From positions 158,967,173 to 159,031,172 of the forward strand of contig OZ010571.1 of the NCBI GenBank assembly GCA_963932145.1: 64,000 nucleotides of DNA, in the 5' to 3' direction. A program made the translations under genes and the position numbers. The notes beneath the pieces are model-generated. The model had not been told where the DNA came from and ran no database searches. It saw only the letters and a program-made list of their open reading frames with translations. Shown piece by piece: positions 54,177 to 64,000 of the stretch. Source of the stretch: Acanthosepion lycidas. Its lineage: Eukaryota > Mollusca > Cephalopoda > Sepiida > Sepiidae. Positions within the stretch are counted from its first letter, which is position 1, and the number at the start of each line of letters is the position of its first letter.

Positions 54177-56367
54177 ATAATTATTTATTTAAAAATATGA
54201 TTCCAACACGCTACATAAGAGGTCTCATGTTTCAAAACAAGAGCCGAAAACTTCAAAATAATATTTGAATTAACTTGAGTTAAAGTAGGCTCTGTTCCAT
54301 CTTCAAGCAAAATTTTTTGGGAATGACTTATTTCTGAAATTTACGAGTTTTAATGGTATGGTCAGAATTGAAATCAGAAATTTCCATGGTAACATCAAGG
54401 GCGGATTGTTTAGAATCGGTAGGGGCGGGGTGTTAATAATTTGTATCAGTATAGAGTTACTTTCATAGATGCCGGGTCACGGTAAGGTGGGGGTGGCTAA
54501 ATTTACGACGGACATAGTCTGGCTTGAGCGTCTACGGAGATTTATTTATTTATTTTTATTTTATTCTTTTATTATATCTCTTTATGAAAGGGATTTGTGT
54601 ATATAAAAAGGCCGTAACGTTTGTTATTTGACGACTTCATAAAGGGTTATCAATTTTTGTAGGTTATTAAAACTATGTATATGGGCTATGGATTTTAAAA
54701 TTTATTTTTTTGTATGCGTGTTTTAGGCTAGTTATTCAGAGCGTAAGTTCGGTTGTGTCGGCAGAAAACCGTTAATTCTTGCCGGTTGTTTAATAGGTTT
54801 TTATTGTTTAGAAGCTTAATAATGTGTAGTTTCTCATGGAGGCACAAAGGGCATGGGTCATCCCAAGTTTTGCAAGTTCTAGTCCTGTTAATGATTTTCC
54901 ATTTTACTTTAGGTGTCCTATTTTTTTCTTTCAGGTGCCAAAAATATTTAGATAGAGAGGTCTGATGTCTAAAGTTTATGTTGTTGAAGGAGCATTTATG
55001 CTGCCTCCATCTGGTTTTAAAGGCATTTTTCGTGGACCCAATGTATATCATATTATTGTTAGGGTTCTCCGTGGATGATATAGTGCATTGGTATACCACA
55101 GATTTGATGCAGCACTTATTTTCTAATGGGCAGTCTACCGGGTTTCTACAATCGCATAATTTTTCCCTATCATTATCTGATTTAAGTGTAGAGTTATTAA
55201 AACTATTCAGGTAAGGGGGTTTGTTCAGGATATTATTATTGTGTCTTCTTATTATACCTTCTAGATTTTCAGTACAGCAATAACTCAATTTTAGTGTGTT
55301 CTTATTGAATATATTACTAAGCCTACTTTTGATGGGAAAGTGTTTATCGATTAGAGCTAAGAACTTCTGTCCTAGTTTAATACCAACCATTTGGTTGAAC
55401 AGAGGTGTATACCAAATGATGTTTCTTTTCCTTTTTTTTTTCTTTTGGTTATTGCAATTGTCCCTATATTTAATGTTAGCATTTTTATAACCACTACTTT
55501 TTAGGGCAGTGTTGTAGAAGTCATTATGTTGGTGGAATATTACTTTGTTAGCGGAGTTACTGCTAATTCTATTTTCTATTGATGAGGGTATATGTTTAAT
55601 TGTGGATGGAGGGTGGTTAGACTTCGGGTGTATATATAAGGGGTTAGCATTTGGTTTTCTATAGGGTTGGTACGTGTTGCTCGGTAAGTCTAGGGTTACG
55701 TCGAGGAAGTTTACCTTTTTCAGTTTAGAAGAGACTGTTATCTTTAAGTTAAGTTTTTTAAATTCACTAAACATAATTTTACAGATCTTCTCTATCTTAA
55801 AGCTAGTGGAACTCCTCACCACCATGAGCCCGTCATCTCTATACAGTCCGATGTCCTGGATATCAATCTCGCGGTGTGCCATTAGGTTGTACAATATTAA
55901 AAGACCAACCAAGTCAGAAGACTCTGCAGAGTCTAGTGATCCCATTGTGATGTCAAACAGGTCGTTATTGTTTTTTACCCATTGCTCCCCATTATGAATG
56001 AGGACGGATTTTTTTGCGCTGAGGATAATGTCGGTTTCTTCCTTTGTCAGGTTAGAATATACAGCAGCAAAGTCCAGGGCAGTCGTAAAAAGATCCTTCA
56101 AAATTGATGGGTAGTAGTCCACGATATCGAACTGTAGTAAGGTGCAATTTGTTTTATCATCAATATTGTTGAACCAGTTGATGACATCTTTAGTATTGAT
56201 CCATAATTTTAATTTGAGAAATTAATTTCAGAAATAAGTCATTCCCAAACAGAGCCTACTTTAACTCAAGTTAATTCAAATATTATTTTGAAGTTTTCGG
56301 CTCTTGTTTTGAAACATGAGACCTCTTATGTAGCGTGTTGGAATCATATTTTTAAATAAATAATTAT
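54177..56367 (-). mobile_element. Penelope-like element with inverted ends
   Basis: The minus-strand RT/GIY-YIG gene (54728-56122) is flanked by inverted repeats. Left 54177-54295 and right 56249-56367 are identical by eye over about 119 bases (both carry GATTCCAACACGCTACATAA in opposite orientation), and similarity continues to about 54345 and 56220 apart from 22 extra bases on the left (about 54297-54318). The gene is missing its N-terminal RT region at the point where the right repeat begins. So the 3' untranslated end seems to have been copied, inverted, to the 5' side of a truncated element. Confidence 0.85.
54728..56122 (-). CDS. PLE-related reverse transcriptase with GIY-YIG endonuclease, N-truncated
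   Basis: 464 codons, open throughout, counted from a GTG; the frame continues upstream to about 56215 with LLQFDIVDYYPSI, so no true start exists. RT motifs: FDIVDYYPSI (A), LFDITMGSLDSAESSDLVGL (B), IGLYRDDGLMVV (C, catalytic DD), KKVNFLDVTLDLPSNTYQPY and RKPNANPLYIHPKSNHPPS. Linker CDCRNPVDCPLENKC (Cys-rich), then YQCTISSTENPNNNMIYIGS, TKNAFKTRWRQHKCSF and SLSKYFWHLKEKN, a GIY-YIG nuclease, and a final CPLCLHEKLHIIKLLNNKNL. It is a divergent PLE-like group with YRDD and few changes from a working C-terminal two thirds, so the copy is recent. Confidence 0.88.
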   Translation of the reverse strand: MDYYPSILKDLFTTALDFAAVYSNLTKEETDIILSAKKSVLIHNGEQWVKNNNDLFDITMGSLDSAESSDLVGLLILYNLMAHREIDIQDIGLYRDDGLMVVRSSTSFKIEKICKIMFSEFKKLNLKITVSSKLKKVNFLDVTLDLPSNTYQPYRKPNANPLYIHPKSNHPPSTIKHIPSSIENRISSNSANKVIFHQHNDFYNTALKSSGYKNANIKYRDNCNNQKKKKRKRNIIWYTPLFNQMVGIKLGQKFLALIDKHFPIKSRLSNIFNKNTLKLSYCCTENLEGIIRRHNNNILNKPPYLNSFNNSTLKSDNDREKLCDCRNPVDCPLENKCCIKSVVYQCTISSTENPNNNMIYIGSTKNAFKTRWRQHKCSFNNINFRHQTSLSKYFWHLKEKNRTPKVKWKIINRTRTCKTWDDPCPLCLHEKLHIIKLLNNKNLLNNRQELTVFCRHNRTYALNN

Positions 56368-56484
56368 ATTTATGCTCTACTTTCGTATCGAGCACTATTT
56401 TTTAAAAATAATTACAAAAATACTAAGGAACTTTGGATTATTTACCAAACCAGTTTCTTTCCTATTTTCTACAATATTTTCACA

Positions 56485-56520
<36 letters not shown>

Positions 56521-57214
56521 TTTTTTTTTCAATCTCAAAAAAAAAAAAAAATCAATGTTTCATTTCTGGTCACAGCAATGAAGCAAAGAAAGCAGTGGGA
56601 CAAATCTTTGATTCTGATATTCGTATTTGCATATTTCAGTCATAATGTAAACTACCTTGGCATAATTTTAAATTACCAATTGTGAGAACACAATCAGCTT
56701 TGACATCAAAATCCTAAAAATTAGATTAAATTTTCAGTAATATATTTAATAAAATCTCTTGAAATCAAAAAAAGAAAAAAAAAAAGGTGTATTCTTTTAG
56801 TTGTCAAAAATAATTCTCTACTGTATCATGGATGACATTTATTTGGTTTTGATGAAAATTCTGAGGCATACCAAAAATCAATATTGGTCAACATCAGAAA
56901 ATTTTTAAATAGTAGATCAAAATTTTTAAGATGATCTCAGTTGTTAAATTAATGTCATTTTTAATATAAAAAAGTTTCATATATTTTTGATGCAATCAAT
57001 CAATTAAATTAATCAAATGATCAAATAATTATATGTGATAATAACAGAACCAACTAATCTTTTTCAAAAGATTTGGCACTATTTCTTTAGTAACTAGAAT
57101 GGCTTATTTTTTGATTATGTTCAGTCAATCAGTCAAGTGCTAAAATATGATACACATTTCAGTAATTATGTCTCTTTTGATTGATTGATGAGTCAGAAAA
57201 TTTTACCACTTTAT
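56368..57214. other. AT-rich DNA with (TA)n, no gene
   Basis: (TA)n at about 56487-56518 and an A run at about 56536-56551. No gene recognised. Confidence 0.55.
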
Positions 57215-57425
57215 GTTGCCATTTTTTCTGTGATAGACTGGTTGCCAATCAAGGCTATAGAACCCAGTCTATCCTACTCTTCAACCAATAACTAGGAGGA
57301 AAAGAGATGGATTCATGCCTTTTTCCAAGGGGATTTGTGTGTAAGTGAATGTAATGAACCTGATTGGAATTCAAACTCAGCTCTCAGATTTCTTAATCAA
57401 TCATATGGCGCCATAGAATTGGATT
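57215..57425 (-). repeat. tRNA-derived SINE
   Basis: Minus strand: box B-like GAGTTTGAATTCCAATC (about 57362-57378), then GGTTCATTACATTCACTTAC, AAATCCCCTTGGAAAAAGGC, ending with GGCAACCAGTCTATCACAG near 57222. Same family as 59665-59878. Confidence 0.7.
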
Positions 57426-58737
57426 ATTGAAATTTCTTCCAAACTGATGTTTTTGTTCTGAAGGTGGAAAAGAAGAAATGAGAGCAAAATGGTAAATTGT
57501 AAACAGTCCTGTTTGATAATTTAAAAAATATTAAATTTGTCAAAGTGTTGAGCAAAGATTGCAATTGCATTCACCAGCAACCAATGGTGGACTTTGCTTT
57601 CCCAGATTTAGTGTTGGAGTTGCTTTTCTTTCATCTACAGAGATCCTATTTTGAAGGATCTCCTTGTGTTTTCATCACGGAACTGGCCTAACAGTATATC
57701 ATCAAAAGCAAAAAACAAGCAAGCCAGCTGCTAATTAGGGCAAATCAAGCTACAACTCAAAAGAAGAGGTGCTTGCTGCCTGATTGCAGAGAAGCTAAAA
57801 TGGTTGATTCCTGCCTGTCACCTTTGTGTTCTTCATATCAGTGTGATGAGTATGACAAATTATCTGAAGATAAAAGAGCAACATGCTTCATGTGCTCTGT
57901 GTGTTGATGGTCACATGCAATGCAAAAAGTGCCAATCCTTAAGATATCATTGGCTGGTGAATATTCATGAGTTCAGCATGTATTTAAGTATTTCTTTAAA
58001 GTGACAGGCAGTCCACTGCATGCATTTGCTGATTGTGATTGGCTGTGATCTATGAGGAAACATGCATTCCACTATTTACAATGATGGAGTTACTTATTCT
58101 TCCTCTGTGCCAACCCCATTTTAAAGTCTCTCTGTGTTTGCATCAGAAAATTAACCCATTCACAAGAACAATGACATAATGTTAAAAATTCATATTTCTC
58201 AAGTAGTAAACAAATGTTAATGAAGCTCCATTAAAAACAACATCCAATCAAGGAAACATTTGCCAGGTATTTTTTGAATATTAATTTTTCATCTTTTTAC
58301 ATATATTGAATAGGCTAACTGGTTCATGAATCTTGTCTTCCTGTAAATTTAAAGTGATTTTAATTATTCTTAAACTTTTTATACATTTCACAAAATGTTG
58401 AACTTTGTTTCTGATTGTATTATACAATTATATTTTCTATGCTTTTAATCAATTAGTATAAACAAACTGACTCAGTAATTCTACAATCTCTTCTAAAATG
58501 TTCTTAATTTATGACGAATAAATTGATTTTTTTGGTACATTTCATTGGTAAATGAGATTAGTTTTGTTTTTTCTTTGTGCATTTATGAAAATAAGTTAAT
58601 AACTGTTATAGTTGTGCAGTGCTTCCTAATATTGAGTAGGAGCAGCTAATTAACTGGAGATTACGAACAAATTCCTTACTAAAACTGTTCTTGGTAATTG
58701 TTATTTGATATCAATTTAGGTTCCCACATATCCAACC
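57426..58737. other. Unassigned DNA, possibly an old repeat
   Basis: 57540-58160 is GC-richer and contains two similar blocks, CTATTTTGAAGGATCTCCTT (about 57648) and CCATTTTAAAGTCTCTCTGT (about 58119). No family recognised; 58160-58735 shows nothing. Confidence 0.4.
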
Positions 58738-58935
58738 AAGAGTCAATACTGAAAACACCAGTTCTCATTCAATCACTGGAGTTAAGTGGCATTAAGCCTG
58801 GTTAGTACTTAGATGGGGGAACACTTGGGATCACCAGGTACTGTAAACAACCTCATACAATCTAAAATATGTTTCAGCTTTAAATAACCTACAAAGGGTT
58901 GATAAGCTGTAAAAATAAATCAATCAATCACACAT
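58738..58935 (+). repeat. 5S rRNA-derived SINE (SINE3-like)
   Basis: Reads CTGAAAACACCAGTTCTCAT, TCAATCACTGGAGTTAAGTG, GCATTAAGCCTGGTTAGTAC, TTAGATGGGGGAACACTTGG, matching 5S rRNA from about position 25 onward with its internal promoter. It then leaves 5S sequence and ends CTACAAAGGGTTGATAAGCT, GTAAAAATAAATCAATCAAT. It lacks the full 5S 5' end and carries substitutions, so it is a SINE, not a 5S gene. Confidence 0.75.
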
Positions 58936-59664
58936 CTTTTCCCCCAGATATGTACTCCAGTTGCATGTCTACCATTCCTATGATAGGTATTTCCTTGGGT
59001 TCACCCGATTCAAATAGGAATTCAATAAAAAACTTGTGGGCCATCCTTAAAAACAGATGTGGATGAGAATGAAAATCTATTCAAACAAAAAAGATCACAA
59101 GCAAGCAATAAAAACTGCATGTTAAAATTGATACAATAGTAAAGCAAAGAAAAACAATGAATGAAAGAATCATAAAGGTTATAGAATGACTAGGAGACCA
59201 TATTAACATATAAAATTAGAATTTATTCTGGTCTATAGGATATTGCATTATTCAAAGATATTTTGTTCTTGACTAAATCTTTTGAAATTATTTAGAAATG
59301 TCTCATGTTGCACTGTGTTTGCCTAATGAAATGAGACACCATGAAAACAAGATATGTTCAATATTTTCAATAACAACAGATTGACAAGGAAACTCATATG
59401 ATATATATTGAGTATCTAAATATACCTGGAAATGTTTACCAATATCAATTGCTTAATAGCAATTTTATTATGAAAACATTGACTTGTCTAATAAACTCTT
59501 ACAGTGTGTGTGTGTGTGCGTGTGTATATATAACTGGAATACTTCCTTCACAATATTGTAGACTGCACATCAATGAGATATTATTCTCACATTGCTTTTA
59601 TGAGCCTACGCTTCAATGCTGGCTCATGGCATGTCAGAAAAGAGCCTTCCAAGATTTTCTCACA
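58936..59664. other. AT-rich DNA, no gene
   Basis: Contains a GT microsatellite at about 59504-59524. No gene recognised. Confidence 0.55.
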
Positions 59665-59878
59665 GTAGGTTGACCTTTCTGTGATAGACTGGTTGCCAAC
59701 CAAGGCTACAGAACACAGTCTATTCTGTTATTCAACCCATAGCTGGAGGGGGAAGAGATGAAGTCATACTTTTCCCAAGGCATAAGTTAATATAATGAAC
59801 TTGACTGGAATTCGAACTCAGCTCCTTGAATTCTCATTTCAAGCCCATATTCATTACACCACACACGCATCCTATGGT
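59665..59878 (-). repeat. tRNA-derived SINE with clear promoter boxes
   Basis: Minus strand: box A-like GTGTGGTGTAATGAATATGG (about 59847-59866), box B GAGTTCGAATTCCAGTC (about 59806-59822), then CCTTGGGAAAAGTATGACTT and the end GGTTGGCAACCAGTCTATCA. The best preserved head of this family in the window. Confidence 0.75.
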
Positions 59879-59924
59879 CTGAAGATTGCACTCAAGCATG
59901 AAACAGATTGTTGACTTCAGTGTG

Positions 59925-59968
<44 letters not shown>
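59879..59968 (+). repeat. HH2 repeat with hammerhead-like core, then (TA)n
   Basis: CTGAAGA 59879-59885; TTGC, ACTCAA, GCAT (three pairs); GAAAC from 59900; stem III ACA 59903-59905 with TGT 59909-59911 around GAT; T as cleavage base. Then CTTCAGTGTGCAC and a (TA)n run (59926-59968). Third copy of the repeat seen at 30181 and 54046, here shortened. Confidence 0.5.
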
Positions 59969-59973
<5 letters not shown>

Positions 59974-60008
59974 TTTAAGATATTACACCAAAAACATGTC
60001 AAAATTGC

Positions 60009-60055
60009 TACACAATTGCAGTTGTGTTTCAATGCATATCAATGCATCTCATCAG
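60009..60055 (-). ncRNA. Near-canonical hammerhead ribozyme motif
   Basis: Minus strand, 60055 down to 60009: CTGATGA; stem II GATGCAT with ATGCATT (six Watson-Crick pairs plus a closing G-U) around TGAT; GAA; stem III ACACAA with TTGTGT (six perfect pairs) around CTGCAA; cleavage base A at 60009. All invariant hammerhead core bases are present. Stem I can form only a broken helix with the flanks (CAATCAC before, GCAATTTTGAC after), so the fold may be weak. It lies about 730 bases downstream, in the minus direction, of a decayed PLE, as hammerheads do in PLEs. Confidence 0.7.
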
Positions 60056-60789
60056 GTGATTGTAAACTACTGGTGAGTGAACAATTTTAGATTTAAAAGC
60101 AAATTACAACCTCTTTTTATGAAAAAAGAAAAAAGGGGAGGCATGGTTATGATTTTTGTGGCCTTTACTCTGATCAACCAATCAAATAGGACTTATGTTA
60201 AATTTAAACTAAGCAAAGAAGTAAAAATTCATAATTATTTTTTATAAATGGGTCATGACCTGCAGATTGGCAGCCAAACAGTAAACTAAAGCAGATGTAA
60301 ATGGATACATAAATTATGCAAATTAGGCAATGACGTTTCCTAAGAAATAAAAATAGGGTGGAGATGTAATTTAACAAAATGTTAAAAAGTTATATGCTTT
60401 GTGAATTTTCTACATAAAATCTTTTATAGTTGATCAATAAACAACTTTTTTAAGAAACTAATAAATAATTTAAACATATAGAATTATTTGGTAAATTAAT
60501 ATGCAACTGTTGAATAAAGATTCTTCATATAAGCTGTTAATAACACAAACCAGTAGATGTAAAATGTCAAAAATACCAACCAAATAGCAATACATCCATA
60601 CAAGATGTTACTAATACTACCAGGAGATTAATACAAAATTATATTAAATGCAAATTAATCTTATGAATAGAAAGATAAGCCATATATGGTGCAACACAGT
60701 ACAGCTAAAATATAAAAAAAAACATAATCAAATTCCAAAGTTTAACTAAATTGTAAGGTAAAAAGGTAAACTTTGTTTACAATTTACTG
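60056..60789. other. Likely 3' region of the decayed PLE
   Basis: Between the hammerhead motif and the recognisable PLE coding fragment on the minus strand. AT-rich; no other feature. Confidence 0.4.
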
Positions 60790-61160
60790 TTAATTTATTC
60801 CTTTGATTTATTAAGAAATTTTTATTGAATCTGATAATTTCCAATTTTTCATGTAAGCAGAGAAAATCAGGTTCATATAAAGATCGAGATGTCCTTGCCA
60901 TTTTAAAAATTTTCCCATTTCACCTTAGGAGGCATATTGTCATTTTTTAAACTCCAAAAATATTTTGAAAGTGATGTATTATTTCTGTAACTACTATTAG
61001 TGAAGGACAATATATGTTGAAACCACCTAGTCTTGAAAGAATTCTTAGTACTACCAATACAGAACTTTTCAACCACCGGATTCTCTATTGTAGAGATAGT
61101 ACAAAGATAAATAAGAGATTTAGTTAAACATTTGTTTGGCAGTGAGCATTGGTCAGAATT
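60790..61160 (-). pseudogene. Penelope-like endonuclease region, old
   Basis: Same family as 54177-56367. Minus-strand frames read NKCLTKSLIYLCTIS, FCIGSTKNSFKTRWFQHILS, FTNSSYRNNTSLSKYFWSLK, KVKWEN and CLHEKLEIIRFNKNFL, aligning block by block with CIKSVVYQCTIS...IYIGSTKNAFKTRWRQH...SLSKYFWHLK...CLHEKLHIIKLLNNKNL. Several stops. Older than the 54-kb copy. Confidence 0.75.
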
Positions 61161-61315
61161 ACTTCCCTTTTGCTTTGAATCTATCCTATGAGTATCAAAT
61201 TTTCCAAACCTCTTTCCTCATTATGTACCCTAGAAATTTCAATTAACACTTCCTGATGTTAAGTATAAGTTTCCTTTTCGTTTCCATTTTCTCTAAAACT
61301 TTGTTGCTCACATGT
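61161..61315 (-). pseudogene. LINE family B fragment, reverse strand
   Basis: The minus strand from 61310 matches 44180-44300 at base level: AGGAAACTTATACTTA, ATAATGAGGAAAGAGGTTTG, GAAAATTTGATACTCATAGG. It abuts the PLE fragment, so one was probably inserted into the other. Confidence 0.7.
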
Positions 61316-61689
61316 TCAGTTCATGGTATTCTTAGGATCCTTCTGTAAAATCACATTTTTGTTGCTTCACGTTTTTTTTTTTTTAAATCTATGAGGAGAT
61401 TGTTCATCAGTCACTGCCATATAAGGAGGACCTTCAGCCTCAGAATAATGTTAGATAGGTTTTCCCAAATTTATAGGTAATCACATATTTGCAAGTCAAT
61501 ATTTAAGGATACTAAGACCACACTTAAAATATTTGGAAAATAAAAAAATAAACCAAGGAAAAATGGAAGAATATTTTAAGGGACTGGATAGATTTAAATA
61601 GTGTCCACAGGGTAAAGATACTAAAATGAAATTTGGAAAGTTTTAATATATTAACACTAATTTTCCCAAGTGTTTACCCACACTCTTCT
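61316..61689. other. AT-rich DNA, no gene
   Basis: No recognised feature. Confidence 0.5.
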
Positions 61690-61890
61690 TTGTTGTCATG
61701 ACATGCTGGTGACAAGCATATTTTGTCTAAATATCCAGCTGGCAGACAGTGGGGCAGGGTAAAGTGGATTCATGCTTTTTACAAGGTCGTTTATGACAAG
61801 TGAATAAAAATAGCATCAGAAAGATTATGAACTGACATAGTTGCCTATTTCAGTTTTGCATGCATTTTATCATTATACTACGTTACCTTG
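61690..61890 (-). repeat. tRNA-derived SINE, old copy
   Basis: Shows CAGCTGGCAGACAGTGGGGC near 61717, AAGTGGATTCATGCTTTTTA and AAGTGAATAAAAATAGC, a decayed version of the SINE body at 57215 and 59665 on the minus strand. Confidence 0.5.
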
Positions 61891-63116
61891 GTACAATCGA
61901 CTCTTTCAATTCAGTCAGGTTGGCTAAGATTTTAAAAGCTGTTAAATATTTAATCCCAAGAAAAAAGAAACATTAATTGACCAAAATAAAAGGTGACAAA
62001 AATTCTTCTTTAAAGAGCATCCACTCAATGCACTTATTTCAATAGCATCAGGTGTACCATATACACAAGGGATTTCAGACTACACAAAGATGTGCAGCTC
62101 TCCAGCACACAGACAAGCATATCTATGACATCCTTGCCACACCCTTTTTAAACCCAAATGAAAAAAAAAGGATGGAAATTAAACTTTTCTAATTGATATT
62201 TTAAGCATTAAAATTTCACCAAAATTTTGAAAAGTAAAGTAGAGAAAATCCATACAGTCTTCATATTTATTGCTGATAAACACTTGTTTGAACAATAGAT
62301 TTTCTAATTAAGAATTTGGTAAAATAAAACAGATGTCAAAACTATAAGACAGATTATTCCAGGGTGTAAAGGGTTCATTCAATCTATGAAGGAAGGAAAA
62401 TGTTTTGCTCCAATAAAAGACAATAAGCCAAATATCAAAAATGATTTACCTGCCCTTTGTTACTGAATTATCCTCAAGTGTAATTTGATGACAACTTCTG
62501 TTGAGACAACATATTCTTATTTATGGGGCTGAAGTTTCAGAAAGGTTTTGCCAGTTATAAAAATTAAAGTCCATTGTTTTACCAATCAATGATTCAAAAG
62601 CATCATGATCTGATTATTCTTACAAGTAGGATTTTGCCAATAATACTTTAAACTCCATCCCCAGACTATCCCAAGACATGTTAAACAAATCAGATCAATA
62701 TTTTCCTTCACTGAAAGATCAAGGCTGAATTTTTTTCTTTCTCAGGCCACAAATCTGAAAAATCTTTACAACTGACTTCTACTGAAAAAAAAAAAAAAAA
62801 ACTGACAGCAAATTAAATCTGTATTCAAAACTTTGCTGTTTATTTTTCACATGTTATGGCATGCAAAACTTGATTCATGTTAGAGAGAATGCCATTAACA
62901 TGGCTTGGGTCCAGGATAATACAGCCAAGAAGCAAGCTGTTGGATTAGTGAACATGTGAGAGGGCAGGGTAGTAGGTCATTTTTGCTAACCCTTTGCAAA
63001 CATTCATTCATCTCTCCTGAACTTTGGTGATGTTTTGAGTGATTGAAACCAGTGAATTTTGTAACAAGATGATCCCAGACAGTAAATATACATCACACTA
63101 CAGCCATGCACCTCCC

Positions 63117-63122
<6 letters not shown>
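61891..63122. other. AT-rich DNA, no gene
   Basis: No recognised gene. A run of A at about 62784-62801. Confidence 0.5.

Positions 63123-63172
<50 letters not shown>
63123..63172. repeat. (TA)n microsatellite
   Basis: About 24 uninterrupted TA units. Confidence 0.95.
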
Positions 63173-63174
<2 letters not shown>

Positions 63175-63450
63175 GCATTTGTCAGTCTCAGGATAATGTG
63201 GAGACTGCTAGGATGACTGGCTAATTATTACTGCAGATGACTGCTCAGGCGCAATCTGATGTTTTCTCAACACCCACATAAGCAAATTGTGGTTTATACT
63301 GCAACAATGCTGAACAGACCTTAGTTATAGTTTCTGGGAGATAGTGCATAATATGGCATTATCATTAGCTGAACAAGGCCAGTGCATTGGGCAGCATTTC
63401 AGCTAGCTTCTGCAGAGCACTGTTTATTGGGCCTTCATCACATTAGATAG
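63173..63450 (+). repeat. Unclassified interspersed repeat, copy 1
   Basis: Shares GACTGGCTAATTATTACTGC, TGACTGCTCAGGCGCAATCT and TTTTCTCAACACCCACATAA with the copy at 63840. No coding content. Confidence 0.55.
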
Positions 63451-63814
63451 GGAGGAGTAGATGAAGAGAAGAACTCAAAATTTATTGCTACATTTAAGTA
63501 TTGCATTAAGCTTACATTTTAAAAGTTTGGCAATATGTCTTCTGCCACCACTTCATTCAAAAACAATTGATGTATGCAGGTCCTTACTTACATACAAACA
63601 ATTATTTGTATTCCATTAGTGATTTTGCTGGACTTTACAATTAATTTCAATTACACCCAAATTTATTTCCATGTTATAAAATTTTTTAACAAAAAGTCAC
63701 ATAACAAAATCTCTGAAAACAATTGCAGTAATGAAAATTTGAGAAACCAAAATCTTGGAATGTTTTAATTTAGTCAACCTGATTCCAAAATAGTATGATA
63801 TGTTAGGCTGCAGC
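63451..63814. other. AT-rich DNA, no gene
   Basis: No recognised feature. Confidence 0.5.
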
Positions 63815-64000
63815 CTCAAGGAGCAAAGTCGAAAAAGTGTGACACACTGACATTGACATTCACAGTTATTATATAGATATATGCATATGTATAGTAAGCC
63901 ACTTATATTTGAGGATACCCATCTACTAGAGCAGATGGCCAATCCTTATTACAGAAGCTTGCTCAGGCACATTTGTGTTTATTGAACACCCACAAAGCCC
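63815..64000 (+). repeat. Unclassified interspersed repeat, copy 2, cut by window end
   Basis: CAGATGGCCAATCCTTATTA, GCTTGCTCAGGCACATTTGT and TTGAACACCCACAAAGC align with 63205-63285. Confidence 0.55.

Noticed and set aside
57540-58160. A Cys-containing coding region (LSPLCSSYQCDEYDK, RATCFMCSVC)
   Set aside because: Frames are broken, no domain is recognised and internal similar blocks suggest an old repeat.
58738-58850. A genuine 5S rRNA gene
   Set aside because: The first about 25 bases are missing, internal substitutions are many and the sequence runs into a SINE tail.
1-64000. CRISPR arrays, bacterial operons or prokaryotic signals
   Set aside because: No regularly spaced repeats or compact gene organisation; the window is clearly eukaryotic.

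Overview
The window is AT-rich, gene-poor eukaryotic DNA, read here as metazoan and probably molluscan. A large-genome cephalopod such as an octopus or squid is my best guess. The evidence is: many long (TA)n tracts, several coexisting families of Penelope-like elements (PLEs), Jockey-type and a second type of LINE, tRNA- and 5S-derived SINEs, Tc1/mariner relatives, and one nicotinic acetylcholine receptor (nAChR) exon with splice sites, isolated in a sea of repeats. The species is inference; the repeat families and the exon are seen directly.

Layout: 0.6-8 kb holds a LINE reverse transcriptase (RT) fragment, a long inverted-repeat element, a decayed Tc1 element and Jockey-type LINE copies. 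8.6-8.8 kb has a promoter/first-exon-like stretch (weak). 9.4-14 kb has a decayed PLE carrying a 101-bp mariner MITE, a split minisatellite and a reverse-strand Jockey LINE. 15-23 kb is mostly unique AT-rich DNA with a TIR element enclosing a tRNA-like cloverleaf and two inverted-pair insertions of a short repeat. The nAChR exon lies at 23107-23249 on the minus strand, so much of the surrounding DNA is probably intron. 27.8-34.1 kb is dense in retroelements, including the best preserved PLE (30.4-33.1 kb) and an inverted-pair insertion with a perfect 13-bp target duplication. 35-45 kb has SINEs, LINE pieces, a mariner transposase remnant and MITEs. 46977-49143 is a fossil Ty3/Gypsy element with two LTRs and a 5-bp target duplication. 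49.6-61.3 kb has further PLE, SINE, LINE and transposase remnants, including a PLE with near-identical inverted ends (54177-56367). The last 3 kb is sparse and ends in two copies of another repeat.

The main theme is short RNA-like motifs linked to PLEs. Hammerhead-ribozyme-like cores (CTGANGA, stem II, GAAA, short stem III) occur downstream of two PLE coding regions (33071 plus strand; 60055-60009 minus strand, the latter almost textbook), in a second small repeat family next to (TA)n tracts, and in the body of a tRNA-headed SINE-like repeat. Copies of that SINE-like repeat sit three times as inverted pairs, two of them clearly bounded by 13-14 bp target duplications. The full PLE at 54-56 kb also ends in inverted copies of its own terminal sequence, suggesting one insertion mechanism for both. 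Hammerheads in PLEs and in animal retrozymes are established knowledge; the tRNA-headed, inverted-pair form here is the part most worth checking.
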